Notes: generated by a model from the letters alone, not told the origin. A DNA stretch of 64,000 bases from Pseudomonas brassicacearum subsp. neoaurantiaca (GCF_013608025.1 NZ_VDLV01000002.1:59916-123915), one strand, 5' to 3'; numbered from the stretch's first letter, positions 32,419 to 41,850 are shown. A program made the numbers and translations.

Positions 32419-32970
32419 CTAAGTATTGGCAGGCTGAGTCAGCGGCGGTATCGACTCGGATCGCACCGGGTAATCCTCGGCCCGCCGGTCAGCGTAGAAG
32501 TATTCTAGGGTACGGCCCACGGTGCGGAAAGCCAGCTCGTCCCAAGGGATATCCGCTTCTTCGAACAACTGCACTTCCAGGCTCTCGGGCCCGGCGGCGA
32601 AGTCGAGGTCCATCAGTTCGGCGCGGAAGAATACATGCACCTGGCTGATGTGCGGTACGTCGATCAGCGTATAGATATTCAGGTTGCGCACCCGGGCGCA
32701 GGCTTCCTCGGCGGTTTCACGCACGGCGGCCTGTTCGACGGTTTCACCGTTTTCCATGAAGCCCGCTGGCAATGTCCAGTAACCACGCCGTGGCTCGATC
32801 GCGCGCCGGCATAACAAGACTTTACTGCCCCAGGTCGGTACGCAACCGGCGACGATATTGGGGTTCTGGTAATGAATGGTGTGGCAGGCGTCGCAGACAA
32901 AGCGCAGTCGCGAGTCGCCCTCGGGTATGCGCTGGGTTACCGGGTTACCGCACTGGCTGCAGAATTTCAT
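32419..32970 (-). CDS. Nudix hydrolase with N-terminal zinc ribbon
   Basis: A 183-residue Nudix enzyme. The ATG at 32970 (MKFCSQCGNPV) is preceded by AGGA at 8 bases, and the longer upstream frame has no family resemblance. A zinc ribbon CSQCGNPV ... CDACHTIHYQNP (about 4-35) is followed by the Nudix box GFMENGETVEQAAVRETAEE (about 72-91); the next residue is Ala where the consensus has Gly. The layout resembles the NADH pyrophosphatase group but is shorter, so the substrate is uncertain. It diverges from the second Nudix gene across a 146-base gap. Confidence 0.9.
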   Translation of the reverse strand: MKFCSQCGNPVTQRIPEGDSRLRFVCDACHTIHYQNPNIVAGCVPTWGSKVLLCRRAIEPRRGYWTLPAGFMENGETVEQAAVRETAEEACARVRNLNIYTLIDVPHISQVHVFFRAELMDLDFAAGPESLEVQLFEEADIPWDELAFRTVGRTLEYFYADRRAEDYPVRSESIPPLTQPANT

Positions 32971-33116
32971 GCTGGGATTCCTGAAGGCTGCGCCTATCTT
33001 GGCGTGTACGGGCGGGTATCGGCAAGTTGTCGTTTCGCGACATGACGCGGCGCGGGGGTTGGGCCGCTTGAATGATTGGTGCATGATGCAAGGTAGCGAA
33101 TAAATCGAGAAGTCTC

Positions 33117-33716
33117 ATGCTGGACGAGCTACTGCATCGAGTAAGCAACCATACCCCGCACGATCTGCAGGCTGACCGACGTTTCCCCGAAGCCGCCGTG
33201 CTGGTGCCGATCACTCGCAGTGACGAACCGGAGCTGGTACTGACCTTGCGCGCCAGTGGGCTCTCGACCCACGGTGGCGAAGTGGCGTTCCCCGGTGGGC
33301 GCCGGGACCCGGAAGACCCCGACCTGATCTTCACCGCCCTGCGCGAAGCCGAGGAGGAAATCGGCTTGCCACCAGGCTTGGTGGAAGTGATCGGCCCGCT
33401 CAGCCCGCTGATTTCGCTGCACGGCATCAAGGTCACGCCTTACGTCGGGGTGATTCCGGATTTTGTCGAATACCAGGCCAACGACGCCGAGATTGCTGCG
33501 GTGTTCAGCGTGCCGCTGGAGTTTTTCCGCAAGGATCCACGCGAGCACACCCACCGTATCGATTATCAGGGCCGCAGTTGGTACGTGCCCAGCTACCGTT
33601 TCGAGGGGTACAAGATCTGGGGCCTGACGGCGATCATGATCGTGGAGCTGGTCAATCTCTTGTATGACGCCGATATCGACCTGCACACGCCGCCCAAGAC
33701 TTTCATCAACACCTGA
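33117..33716 (+). CDS. CoA pyrophosphatase-type Nudix hydrolase
   Basis: A 199-residue Nudix protein of the NudL/CoA diphosphatase group, which cleaves CoA to 4'-phosphopantetheine and 3',5'-ADP. The CoA-specific motif [20 protein letters not shown] (about 43-62) runs into the Nudix box [20 protein letters not shown], continuing EEIGL. The C-terminal part includes [14 protein letters not shown]. It starts the rightward group with the carbonic-anhydrase-like and DUF1289 genes, 16 bases before the former. Confidence 0.93.
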   Translation: MLDELLHRVSNHTPHDLQADRRFPEAAVLVPITRSDEPELVLTLRASGLSTHGGEVAFPGGRRDPEDPDLIFTALREAEEEIGLPPGLVEVIGPLSPLISLHGIKVTPYVGVIPDFVEYQANDAEIAAVFSVPLEFFRKDPREHTHRIDYQGRSWYVPSYRFEGYKIWGLTAIMIVELVNLLYDADIDLHTPPKTFINT

Positions 33717-33732
33717 TGCCCCGAGGATCCTC

Positions 33733-34257
33733 ATGAAATACCGCCTGGGCGATGCCCGTGTCGAAACTCACCCACAGAGCTGGGTCGCGCCCAACGCCAC
33801 GCTGGTGGGCAAGGTCCGCCTCGAAGAGGGCGCCAACGTCTGGTTCAACGCGGTGCTGCGGGGCGACAACGAAATGATCCTGATCGGCAAGAACAGCAAC
33901 GTGCAGGACGGCACGGTGTTGCACACCGACATGGGCTATCCGCTGACCATCGGCACCGGCGTGACCATCGGTCACAACGCCATGCTTCACGGTTGCACGG
34001 TGGGGGACTACAGCCTGATCGGCATCAACGCGGTGATTCTCAACGGCGCGAAGATTGGCAAGAACTGCATCATCGGCGCCAATTCGCTGATCGGCGAAGG
34101 CAAGGAGATCCCCGATGGTTCGCTGGTGATGGGCTCGCCGGGCAAGGTTGTGCGAGAACTGACCGAGGCCCAGAAGAAAATGCTCGAGGCCAGCGCGGCG
34201 CATTACGTGCACAACGCCCAGCGCTACGCTCGCGACCTGGTCGAGCAGGAACAATGA
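33733..34257 (+). CDS. Gamma-class carbonic anhydrase-like protein
   Basis: A 174-residue left-handed beta-helix hexapeptide-repeat protein of the gamma-carbonic anhydrase (YrdA/PaaY-like) group. The ATG at 33733 has AGGA just upstream. Metal-ligand histidines lie in [10 protein letters not shown] (about 65) and in [11 protein letters not shown] (about 82 and 87), and the family stretch [14 protein letters not shown] is present. Many relatives are poor carbonic anhydrases, so activity is uncertain. Its stop overlaps the start of the DUF1289 gene (ATGA). Confidence 0.92.
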   Translation: MKYRLGDARVETHPQSWVAPNATLVGKVRLEEGANVWFNAVLRGDNEMILIGKNSNVQDGTVLHTDMGYPLTIGTGVTIGHNAMLHGCTVGDYSLIGINAVILNGAKIGKNCIIGANSLIGEGKEIPDGSLVMGSPGKVVRELTEAQKKMLEASAAHYVHNAQRYARDLVEQEQ

Positions 34258-34463
34258 ACGCGCCTGAACGCCCGGTTCCTTCGCCCTGCGTGAACATCTG
34301 TGCGCTGGATGATGACGATACCTGCACCGGTTGCCAGCGCACCGTGGCGGAAATCACCCGTTGGAGCCGGATGGACAATGATGAGCGCCGCGGCGTGTTG
34401 GCGTTGTGTCATGAGCGGGCCAAGGCCAGCGGGCTGGTGTGGATGTTGCCGGCGAGGCGGTGA
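34254..34463 (+). CDS. DUF1289 family protein
   Basis: A 69-residue cysteine-containing protein of the DUF1289 family; function unknown. The motif [20 protein letters not shown] (about 10-29), with three cysteines, followed by [13 protein letters not shown], defines the family and suggests metal binding. The start overlaps the previous stop by four bases, so the two are translationally coupled. Confidence 0.9.
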   Translation: MNAPERPVPSPCVNICALDDDDTCTGCQRTVAEITRWSRMDNDERRGVLALCHERAKASGLVWMLPARR

Positions 34464-34490
34464 TGTCCACTTGTGAACACAAACCTCCTG

Positions 34491-34577
34491 TGGGAGCGAG
34501 CTTGCTCGCGATGGCGGCGGCACATTCAACAATGCCTCAAGCTGACCCACCGCTATCGCGAGCAAGCTCGCTCCCAC
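34491..34577. repeat. Type A REP pair (REPIN)
   Basis: GTGGGAGCGAGCTTGCTCGC and its inverted partner, between the convergent DUF1289 and Pr6Pr genes. Confidence 0.85.
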
Positions 34578-34583
34578 AGGGGG

Positions 34584-35222
34584 TCACGGTTTTTCCTTGA
34601 TGCCCAACCACCGATCCAACCCCACCACCCCCAGCGCAATCCCGACAAACCCGGCCAATACCCCTCCGGCATTGATGAACACCTGTGGATAACCCAGCCT
34701 CGCCACGTCGATGAAAGGGTAGGGGTAGGCCGCCAGCAAATCCCCGCGCAGCAGGATGTAGGCGAAGTACACCAGCGGGTAAATCATCCACAGCCCGATG
34801 TGACCCAGGCGCAATGTGCCTTTAGGCACCCACAGCCCCCAATAGATGATGAACAGGACGGGCATGACATCATGCAGCAATTCATCGGCGACAAACTGCC
34901 AGCCTTCCGGTTGCCAGAGGTGGCGCAGCAGCACGTTATAGGCCAGGCCGACCAGGGCGATGCTCACCGCGATGCCGCTGCGTACCGCAGGTAGCAGGAA
35001 CCAGCGCCGGACGGCGGATTCACGCGGGGTCAGTTCCCAGGTCAGCACCACGGCGGCGAGGGTATTGGTCAGCACCGTGAAAAAACTGAAGAAGTTGACC
35101 AGCCCACCCAACAGGCTCGCGCCCAATTCCCAGCGACCCAGCAGGATCAGGTAAAGCTGGACGCTCAACCCCACCCAGCCGAGCAACGCCAGCATCGACA
35201 CGAAACCGGTTCGCACGTCCAC
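34584..35222 (-). CDS. Pr6Pr family membrane protein
   Basis: A 212-residue inner-membrane protein with six predicted helices (about 7-25, 36-62, 80-100, 116-133, 142-160, 185-205), matching the Pr6Pr family; function unknown. Typical segments are NFFSFFTVLTNTLAAVVL and HDVMPVLFIIYWGLWVPKG. It starts at GTG 35222, 3 bases after the VF530 gene, so the two form an operon. Confidence 0.85.
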   Translation of the reverse strand: MDVRTGFVSMLALLGWVGLSVQLYLILLGRWELGASLLGGLVNFFSFFTVLTNTLAAVVLTWELTPRESAVRRWFLLPAVRSGIAVSIALVGLAYNVLLRHLWQPEGWQFVADELLHDVMPVLFIIYWGLWVPKGTLRLGHIGLWMIYPLVYFAYILLRGDLLAAYPYPFIDVARLGYPQVFINAGGVLAGFVGIALGVVGLDRWLGIKEKP

Positions 35223-35225
35223 GGT

Positions 35226-35456
35226 TCAGAGGGGCCGTTTGGTGCGCATCAACTTGATGTACAGGCGCTCGACTTTGTCCCGCGCCCAAGGCGTCTTGCG
35301 CAGGAAGGTCAGGCTCGACTTGATGCTCGGGTCGCTCTTGAAGCAGCGGATATCGATGCGCTCAGCCAGGCCCGACCATTCGTAATGCTGCACGAGGACA
35401 TTGAGGATCTGCTCCAGCGTCACGCCGTGCAGCGGGTTGTTGTTCGGTTCGGTCAT
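35226..35456 (-). CDS. VF530-family (DUF2132) DNA-binding-like protein
   Basis: A 76-residue protein of the VF530/DUF2132 family. The ATG at 35456 gives [19 protein letters not shown], followed by [20 protein letters not shown] and [16 protein letters not shown], the family's conserved core. By recall, its structure is a small helical fold thought to bind DNA. The open frame upstream has no family resemblance. It is the first gene of the pair with the Pr6Pr protein. Confidence 0.9.
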   Translation of the reverse strand: MTEPNNNPLHGVTLEQILNVLVQHYEWSGLAERIDIRCFKSDPSIKSSLTFLRKTPWARDKVERLYIKLMRTKRPL

Positions 35457-35955
35457 GGCGGGCCTTTGCATGAAGAAGTCTAAAGCCGCGCACCTTAGCC
35501 GAGGTGCCCGTTGGGTGGAAGTATGGCGTTTATCGTGGCTGCGTGAAGCTGGGCACACTGTTACCGAATCCGAGATGATCCATGTCAGCAAAAGCACTTT
35601 CTCTATTTGTAACAGGACATTATCCTTGCGCCGCCTGCTGAAACGCTTCTTCTGGCGTGCCAGAGCCTCTGCGTTACAGCTATTCCCATTGAAAGATCCA
35701 AAGAACGCTCAATGTCCTGATCCTGAAAGACAGCGCTGTCTTGATGAGTTCCTGTGGGAGCGAGCTTGCTCGCGATAGCGACTGCACAGCAAACATTGAA
35801 GCCGACTGACACGCCGCCATCGCGAGCAAGCTCGCTCCCACAAGGGATCGCGGCAATCGAATTTGCCTTTTTTCAACTGAACCATGCCCCGCCAGGATCG
35901 TCATCTAAAGTGACACCTTGCGCGGGACTCCTTAAAACGTCACGGAGATACAACT
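35457..35955. other. Divergent gap VF530 / gcd
   Basis: This 499-base region holds a type A REP pair (35754-35841) and the gcd leader with ribosome site CGGAG before ATG 35956. From 35457 to 35750 it has lower GC, with no gene, tRNA or clear promoter that I could support. Confidence 0.5.
35754..35841. repeat. Type A REP pair (REPIN)
   Basis: GTGGGAGCGAGCTTGCTCGC with inverted partner, about 115 bases upstream of gcd. Confidence 0.85.
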
Positions 35956-38370
35956 ATGAGCACTGAGGGTGCTTTGAGTCGAAGCCGTCTGCTACCGAGC
36001 CTGCTCGGCATTCTGCTTCTATTGATGGGCCTGGCCCTGTTGGCCGGGGGAATCAAGCTGAGCACGCTTGGCGGCTCGCTGTATTACTTGCTGGCCGGTA
36101 TCGGCCTGGCGATTACCGGCGTACTGCTGATCATGGCCCGTCGTGCGGCCCTGGGCCTGTACGCGCTGGTGTTGTTCGCGAGTACGGTCTGGGCGCTGTG
36201 GGAAGTGGGTCTGGATTGGTGGCAACTGGTGCCGCGCCTGGCAATGCTGTTTGCCTTGGGCATTGTCCTGTTGCTGCCATGGTTCCGCCGCCCGTTGCTC
36301 ACCGCCGATGCATCGCCCATGGGCACCCGTGCCTTGGGTGCCGCGGTGATCATCGCCGGTATCGCCGCCCTCGCCAGCCAGTTCACCAACCCCGGTGAAA
36401 TCAAGGGCCAACTGGACCGCGACAGCGTGCCGGGCATGGCCAACACCGCACCGGCCATGCCGGACGGGGACTGGAACTCCTACGGCCGCAGCGCTCACGG
36501 CGACCGTTATTCGCCGCTGGCGCAAATCACCCCTCAGAACGTCAGCAAGCTGAAGGAAGCCTGGACGTTCCGCACCGGTGACTTGCCAGGGCCGAACGAT
36601 CCGGGCGAGACCACGGCGGAAAACACCCCGCTGAAGGTCAACGGCATGCTCTACGTTTGCACGCCCCACAGCCAGGTGATTGCCCTTGAGCCTGAAACCG
36701 GCAAGGAAATCTGGCGTTTCGATCCGAAGCTTTCCACGCAAAAAGCCGAAAACTTCAAGGGTTGGGCCCACATGACCTGCCGTGGCGTGAGCTATCACGA
36801 CGACGCGGTATACGCCTCGGCCGAGCAGAGCCCGACCGGCACGGCCAGCACCACGCCTGCGAGCACCGTGTGCCCACGGCGGATCTTCCTGCCGACCGCC
36901 GACACCCGCCTGATCGCCCTCAACGCCGACACCGGCAAGATGTGTGAAGACTTCGGCGACAAAGGCCAAGTGGACCTGAGCGCCAACATCGGCGGCTTCA
37001 CGGCGGGCGGTTACTACTCCACCTCGCCACCGGCGGTCACCCAGAACCTGGTGGTGATCGGCGGCCACGTCACCGACAACGTCTCCACCGACGAGCCAAG
37101 CGGCGTTATCCGCGCCTATGACGTGCACACCGGCAAACTGGTGTGGAACTGGGACAGCGGCAACCCGGACGACACCACGCCGATTGCCGAAGGCCAGACC
37201 TACACCCGCAACTCGCCGAACATGTGGTCCATGTTCAGCGTCGATGAAAAACTCGGCATGCTCTACCTGCCGATGGGCAACCAGACCCCCGACCAGTTCG
37301 GTGGCATGCGTACCCCGGAATCGGAAAAATATTCAGCCGGCCTGACCGCACTGGACATCGCCACCGGCAAGGTGCGCTGGTACTTCCAGTTCACTCACCA
37401 TGACCTGTGGGACATGGACGTTGGCGGCCAACCGACCCTGATGGACATGAAGACTGCCGATGGCGTGAAGCCGGCAGTATTGGCGTCGACCAAGCAGGGC
37501 AGCATCTACGTGCTGGACCGCAGCAATGGCCAGCCGATCATTCCGATCAAGGAAATCCCTGTGCCGCAAGGCGCGGTGGAAGGCGACCACACCTCACCGA
37601 CCCAGCCGATGTCCGACCTGAACTTCGTGCCGCCGGTCCTCAAGGAACGCGACATGTGGGGCGTGACGCCGTTCGATCAGATGCTGTGCCGGATCGACTT
37701 CAAGTCGCTGCGTTACGACGGCATGTTCACGCCGCCGTCGCTGCAGGGCTCGATCGTCTACCCGGGCAATTTCGGCGTGTTTGACTGGGGCGGCATTTCG
37801 GTGGATCCAGTGCGTCAGATCGCCTTCGTCAACCCAAGCTACATGGCGTTCAAGTCGAAATTGGTTCCAGCAGCGGAAGTTGCGGGTGGCCCAGGCCGCA
37901 AGAGCGAAACCGAAGGTGTGCAGCCGAACAAAGGCGCGCCGTATGGCGTGATCCTCGAAGCGCTGCTCTCGCCCATGGGCCTGCCATGCCAGGCGCCTGC
38001 CTGGGGTTATGTGGCAGCCGTGGACCTGACCAACAACAAGACCCTGTGGAAGCACAAGAACGGCACCGTGCGCGACAGCTCGCCGGTACCGATCCCGCTG
38101 AGCATGGGCGTTCCAAGCCTGGGCGGGACGTTTACCACCGCCGGTGGCCTGGCGTTCCTCAGCGGTACGCTTGACCAGTACCTGCGCGCCTACGACGTGA
38201 AAAACGGCAAGCAGTTGTGGGAAGGCCGCCTGCCCGCGGGCGCCCAGACCACACCGATGACCTACACCGGCAAGGACGGCAAGCAATATGTGCTGGTCGT
38301 TGCGGGTGGCCACGGTTCCCTGGGCACCAAGCAGGGTGACTATGTGATTGCTTACAAGCTGGCGGATTAA
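35956..38370 (+). CDS. gcd: Membrane-bound PQQ-dependent glucose dehydrogenase
   Basis: Periplasm-facing quinoprotein that oxidises glucose to gluconolactone and passes electrons to ubiquinone. The 804-residue size is that of membrane GDH. Five N-terminal membrane helices (about 10-150) are followed by an eight-bladed PQQ beta-propeller. The propeller opens with DWNSYGRSAHGDRYSPLAQI (about 173-192) and includes TTAENTPLKVNGMLYVC, WYFQFTHHDLWDMDVGG and DQYLRAYDVKNGKQLWEGRL. It stands alone between a REPIN and a strong terminator. In fluorescent pseudomonads this enzyme drives the direct oxidative pathway and gluconic-acid secretion. Confidence 0.96.
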   Translation: MSTEGALSRSRLLPSLLGILLLLMGLALLAGGIKLSTLGGSLYYLLAGIGLAITGVLLIMARRAALGLYALVLFASTVWALWEVGLDWWQLVPRLAMLFALGIVLLLPWFRRPLLTADASPMGTRALGAAVIIAGIAALASQFTNPGEIKGQLDRDSVPGMANTAPAMPDGDWNSYGRSAHGDRYSPLAQITPQNVSKLKEAWTFRTGDLPGPNDPGETTAENTPLKVNGMLYVCTPHSQVIALEPETGKEIWRFDPKLSTQKAENFKGWAHMTCRGVSYHDDAVYASAEQSPTGTASTTPASTVCPRRIFLPTADTRLIALNADTGKMCEDFGDKGQVDLSANIGGFTAGGYYSTSPPAVTQNLVVIGGHVTDNVSTDEPSGVIRAYDVHTGKLVWNWDSGNPDDTTPIAEGQTYTRNSPNMWSMFSVDEKLGMLYLPMGNQTPDQFGGMRTPESEKYSAGLTALDIATGKVRWYFQFTHHDLWDMDVGGQPTLMDMKTADGVKPAVLASTKQGSIYVLDRSNGQPIIPIKEIPVPQGAVEGDHTSPTQPMSDLNFVPPVLKERDMWGVTPFDQMLCRIDFKSLRYDGMFTPPSLQGSIVYPGNFGVFDWGGISVDPVRQIAFVNPSYMAFKSKLVPAAEVAGGPGRKSETEGVQPNKGAPYGVILEALLSPMGLPCQAPAWGYVAAVDLTNNKTLWKHKNGTVRDSSPVPIPLSMGVPSLGGTFTTAGGLAFLSGTLDQYLRAYDVKNGKQLWEGRLPAGAQTTPMTYTGKDGKQYVLVVAGGHGSLGTKQGDYVIAYKLAD

Positions 38371-38388
38371 TCCCGACCGGCGCCCATG

Positions 38389-38423
38389 AAAAAGGCGACA
38401 CCCGCAAGGGTGTCGCCTTTTTT
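38389..38423 (+). terminator. Rho-independent terminator after gcd
   Basis: AAAAAGGCGACACCC pairs with GGGTGTCGCCTTTTTT around GCAA, 18 bases after the gcd stop. Confidence 0.93.
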
Positions 38424-38452
38424 GTTCTACTTCTGCGAACACTAAAGCTCTT

Positions 38453-38582
38453 GTGGCGAGGGGATTTATCCCCGTCGGGCTGCGAAGCAGCCCCCCAAAC
38501 AGTCACCTCAATCTATCTGAGCCACCGAGTTGGCAGGTTTAGGGCTGCTGCGCAGCCCAGCGGGGATAAATCCCCTCGCCAC
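38453..38582. repeat. REPIN of the GTGGCGAGGGGATTTATCCC variant
   Basis: Left half GTGGCGAGGGGATTTATCCC and inverted right half GGGATAAATCCCCTCGCCAC, with inner arms GGGCTGCGAAGCAGCC and GGGCTGCTGCGCAGCCC. It is followed by a type B REPIN in the same gap (38371-38807), which holds nothing else. Confidence 0.85.
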
Positions 38583-38653
38583 AAATAAATCCCTTAGCCA
38601 CAAGGATTGTGTTCAGTCTGTTTTACCGTTCGATCTTGACCGCCTGCGCTTTT

Positions 38654-38763
38654 GTGGCGAGGGAGCTTGCTCCCGCTGGGCTGCGAAGCGGCCCCCTGCT
38701 TTGCCAGCCATCCCACCGCAGGGGGATGCTGACGCATCCAGCGGGAGCAAGCTCCCTCGCCAC
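38654..38763. repeat. Type B REPIN
   Basis: GTGGCGAGGGAGCTTGCTCC and inverted partner; the internal sequence resembles the inverted form of the REPIN at 31733-31841. Confidence 0.85.
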
Positions 38764-38807
38764 AGGGGATCGTGCTCCGCCTTGGACTTGTGCGCAGCCT
38801 TGAGCTT

Positions 38808-39989
38808 TTACAGTTCGATCTTGACCGCCTGCGAAGCCCGGGTTGCCTTGGCGCGGGCGGCTTCGATGGATTCGTCGCGGGCCAGGGCCACGCCCAGGCG
38901 GCGCTGGCCGTTGACTTCCGGCTTGCCGAACAGGCGCAGCGCCGTGTCCGGTTCGCTCAGGGCGGCGCCCAGGTTGGCGAACGCGGTCTGGGTCGATTGG
39001 CCTTCCACCAGGATCACCGCCGAGGCCGATGGGCCGAACTGGCGGATCAACGGGATCGGCAAACCAAGAATGGCGCGTGCATGCAGGGCGAACTGCGACA
39101 AGTCCTGGGAAATCAGCGTCACCAGGCCTGTGTCGTGTGGGCGCGGCGAGACTTCGCTGAACCACACCTGATCACCCTTGATGAACAGCTCGACGCCAAA
39201 CAGGCCACGACCACCCAAAGCCTCGGTCACCGCCTTGGCGACGCGCTCGGATTCGGCCAGGGCCGCCGGGCTCATGGCCTGTGGCTGCCAGGATTCCTGG
39301 TAGTCGCCCTTTTCCTGACGGTGGCCGACCGGCGCGCAGAAGGTGGTACCGCCTACATGACGCACGGTCAGCAGGGTGATTTCGTAGTCGAAATCAATGA
39401 AACCTTCAATGATGACCCGGCCCTTGCCCGCGCGGCCGCCTTCTTGTGCGTAATCCCAGGCTTTCTGCACGTCATCGGCACTGCGCAGCAGGCTCTGGCC
39501 TTTGCCCGAAGAACTCATCACCGGCTTGACCACGCACGGGAAACCCAGGGTTTCCACAGCCTTGCGGTAGTCTTCCACGGTGTCGGCGAAAAAGTACGGC
39601 GAGGTCGGCAGGCCCAGCTCTTCAGCGGCCAGGCGCCGGATGCCTTCGCGGTTCATGGTCAATTGCGCGGCGCGGGCCGTCGGGATCACGGTGAAGCCTT
39701 CGGCTTCCAGTTCCACCAGGGTCGCGGTGGCGATGGCTTCGATTTCCGGCACGATGTAGTGCGGCTTCTCGGCCTCGATCACCGCGCGCAGGGCGGCGCC
39801 GTCGAGCATGTTGATCACATGGCTGCGATGGGCCACTTGCATGGCCGGCGCGTTGGCGTAGCGATCCACGGCAATCACTTCAACGCCCAGGCGCTGCAGT
39901 TCGATCACCACTTCCTTGCCCAGCTCACCGCTGCCACACAACAAAACGCGGGTCGCGGTGGGCGACAATGGGGTTCCGATACGGGTCAT
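38808..39989 (-). CDS. purT: Formate-dependent phosphoribosylglycinamide formyltransferase 2
   Basis: ATP-grasp enzyme that formylates GAR using free formate and ATP, the folate-independent alternative to PurN. The ATG at 39989 ([20 protein letters not shown]) gives 393 residues, the family size. N-terminal [20 protein letters not shown] binds GAR; the ATP-grasp core shows [14 protein letters not shown] and the metal region [20 protein letters not shown] (about 268-287), followed by HDTG. With purL nearby, two purine-pathway genes share the window but not a transcript. Confidence 0.96.
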   Translation of the reverse strand: MTRIGTPLSPTATRVLLCGSGELGKEVVIELQRLGVEVIAVDRYANAPAMQVAHRSHVINMLDGAALRAVIEAEKPHYIVPEIEAIATATLVELEAEGFTVIPTARAAQLTMNREGIRRLAAEELGLPTSPYFFADTVEDYRKAVETLGFPCVVKPVMSSSGKGQSLLRSADDVQKAWDYAQEGGRAGKGRVIIEGFIDFDYEITLLTVRHVGGTTFCAPVGHRQEKGDYQESWQPQAMSPAALAESERVAKAVTEALGGRGLFGVELFIKGDQVWFSEVSPRPHDTGLVTLISQDLSQFALHARAILGLPIPLIRQFGPSASAVILVEGQSTQTAFANLGAALSEPDTALRLFGKPEVNGQRRLGVALARDESIEAARAKATRASQAVKIEL

Positions 39990-40079
39990 CTGAAGGTCCT
40001 CAAACAGGAGCGGGTCATCGGGGCGCGCGCCGGGCGAGCTTCCCATGGGGAGAAAGCGCGGCATTTTACATGAACCGCG

Positions 40080-40547
40080 TCAGCCGGCGACGGCCTGTTT
40101 GCGCAGACGCCAGGCCATGATCAGCCAGACAGCGGTGACGCCGGCGAATTTCGACAGCAGTGCGGTGATCACTACGGCTGGGGTCAAGGCGCCGATCAGA
40201 CCAAAGAAAATGAAGGTGTCCAGGGGAATGCTCAGGGCCGAGCTTATCCACAGGCGATCGTGCAATGGGCGCTTGGTGACCGTGAATACCAGCCAGTCGA
40301 TGCACTCGGAGACGGCGAAGGCCGTGGCGCTGGCCAAAGCGATGGTCGGGTCGGAGGTGACGTAGGACAACACCAGCGCCGCCAGCATCGCCGCGATGGC
40401 GCCATGGCCGAAGCGGGTCTGCACCATGTCCCGCAGGATAAACACCAGCCCACCCCAGGCCGACCAGATGACGTCCAGGTGCGGCGCGGCGGAGAAGGCG
40501 AAGTTGATCAGCACGACGCTGCCGATGTAGGCGAGCAGGAAAAGCAT
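40080..40547 (-). CDS. VUT family putative transporter (queuosine-precursor transporter-like)
   Basis: A 155-residue, highly hydrophobic protein with about five membrane helices (1-17, 27-42, 52-68, 75-92, 110-145). It carries the family segments WGGLVFILRDMVQTRFG, ASATAFAVSECIDWLVFTV and SALSIPLDTFIFF, seen in the VUT/YhhQ group proposed to import queuosine precursors. It is shorter than E. coli YhhQ. It lies upstream of purT on the same strand, 90 bases apart. The ribosome site before ATG 40547 is weak, so the start is less certain. Confidence 0.82.
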   Translation of the reverse strand: MLFLLAYIGSVVLINFAFSAAPHLDVIWSAWGGLVFILRDMVQTRFGHGAIAAMLAALVLSYVTSDPTIALASATAFAVSECIDWLVFTVTKRPLHDRLWISSALSIPLDTFIFFGLIGALTPAVVITALLSKFAGVTAVWLIMAWRLRKQAVAG

Positions 40548-40610
40548 GGGGCCGGGTACCTGATGGGGATGGAATGTTGGGTGAAACGCTCAAGGGCAAC
40601 GAGGCCCCCT

Positions 40611-40742
40611 GTGGCGAGGGAGCTTGCTCCCGCTGGGCTGCGAAGCAGACCCAAAACCTGACAACTCGGTGGATCAGATAGGTCGAGGTGATTGCTTTGG
40701 GGGGCTGCTGCGCAGCCCAGCGGGAGCAAGCTCCCTCGCCAC
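40611..40742. repeat. Type B REPIN
   Basis: GTGGCGAGGGAGCTTGCTCC with inverted partner and inner arms GGGCTGCGAAGCAGACCC and GGGCTGCTGCGCAGCCC. It fills most of the gap 40548-40829. Confidence 0.85.
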
Positions 40743-40790
40743 AATGGGTTGGCGGCGTGAGTGGGTGGAGGGTACTTCAGGTACCGCCAG

Positions 40791-40860
40791 TTCCTCAATC
40801 TTCCTCACTGTCATCCAGCTTCCCGTTCCTTAATCCTCCTCACTGTCATCCAGCTTCCAA
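40791..40860 (-). repeat. 35-bp tandem duplication over the 3' end of the siderophore-interacting-protein gene
   Basis: 40791-40825 and 40826-40860 are near-identical 35-base units sharing TCACTGTCATCCAGCTTCC. Each unit encodes KLDDSEED plus a stop on the minus strand. The gene now ends in the unit nearer its coding region (TAA); the outer unit ends TGA and is silent. Confidence 0.85.
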
Positions 40861-41615
40861 TACCCCACCGCCTTGACGAAATCCTGGTCCAACCCTTTTT
40901 CCTCCAGCAGCACCTTGCGAATCTGCCGAGACACTTTGCTTTCGGTCGCGACCCAGGCATACAGCTTGCCTGCCGGCATTTCCAATTGCTGCACGGTGCG
41001 CAGCAGGCTGTCGTGGCGGCCCTCGCGCAGTACCCAGATCACATGCACCTGCGCCGGGCTGTGGAGCACTTGCTGTTCGGCGCCATTTTCAACTTCCACC
41101 ACCACCAGGGCCCGTCGGTTGGGCGCCAGGCCTTCGAGGCGGCGGGCGATGGCGGGCAGGGCGGTTTCGTCGCCGATCAGCAGGTAGCTGTCGAAGATGT
41201 CCGGCACGATCATCGAACCCCGCGGCCCGGCGATGTACAGGTATTGCCCCGGCGCCGCCTGCGTCGCCCAGGTCGCGGCAGGGCCGTCGCCGTGGAGCAC
41301 GAAGTCTATGTCCAGCTCCAGGGTTTCCAGGTCATATCGGCGCGGGGTGTAGTCGCGCATCTCGGGCATCGGTCCCTGGGCTTTGCCGGCAGCGGGGTTG
41401 AAGTTTTCCAGGGCGGCCTGTTCCTCGGCGTTCTGCGGGAACAATAACTTCACGTGATCGTCGGTGCCCAGGCTGACGAACCCGGCCAGTTCGGGCCCGC
41501 CGACAGTGATGCGGCGCATGCGTGGGGTCAGGTCGACGACGCGCAGCACTTGCAGGCGGCGGCGTTTGATTTCGTGGTTGATGCGATGGATGGTGTTTGG
41601 ATCGACTTCAGTCAT
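40830..41615 (-). CDS. Siderophore-interacting protein (FAD-dependent ferric-siderophore reductase family)
   Basis: A 261-residue flavoprotein of the ViuB/SIP family, expected to reduce ferric siderophore complexes in the cytoplasm and release iron. The N-terminal FAD-binding beta-barrel contains the signature MRDYTPRRYD (about 86-95); the flavin/phosphate site GQYLYIAGPRGSM and DSYLLIGDETALPAIARRLE (about 141-160) follow. The C-terminal NAD(P)H-binding half carries VWVATES-type sequence (YAWVATESKVSRQIRK). It ends in an acidic tail whose coding sequence is tandemly duplicated. A dyad lies 42 bases before the ATG. No Fur box was evident. Confidence 0.92.
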   Translation of the reverse strand: MTEVDPNTIHRINHEIKRRRLQVLRVVDLTPRMRRITVGGPELAGFVSLGTDDHVKLLFPQNAEEQAALENFNPAAGKAQGPMPEMRDYTPRRYDLETLELDIDFVLHGDGPAATWATQAAPGQYLYIAGPRGSMIVPDIFDSYLLIGDETALPAIARRLEGLAPNRRALVVVEVENGAEQQVLHSPAQVHVIWVLREGRHDSLLRTVQQLEMPAGKLYAWVATESKVSRQIRKVLLEEKGLDQDFVKAVGYWKLDDSEED

Positions 41616-41656
41616 GCTTTCACTCCGAAACGTTTCGACGGTCTGGGCCGCTCATT

Positions 41657-41676
41657 TATACACCCCTTGGGGTATA
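41657..41676 (-). promoter_or_regulatory. CsoR/FrmR-like palindrome upstream of the SIP gene
   Basis: TATACACCCCTTGGGGTATA is a near-perfect dyad (one extra base in the left arm) with the A/T end and C4/G4 core seen in CsoR/RcnR/FrmR-family operators. It is placed 42-61 bases before the ATG, where a repressor site could cover the promoter. No such regulator gene is in the window. Confidence 0.35.
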
Positions 41677-41850
41677 GACGAGGGACAGGCTCATGGCTTT
41701 ACACCAGAGACGCTAGCACGGGGCGGCAATCAGCCGAGGTCGCCTCTGGTCACTGCAAGCTGCGGGAAATGTCGCTGCGTTATGCCGTCCATTTCGTGTA
41801 ACTGCGTCCCAACTTGCCACCCCACGTATTTACTGGGCCAAATAGAATAA

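Noticed and set aside
40548..40610. A preQ1 riboswitch in front of the VUT-family transporter gene
   Set aside because: The leader before the gene is only about 60 bases up to the REPIN, and I could not fold the pseudoknot or find the conserved preQ1 residues.
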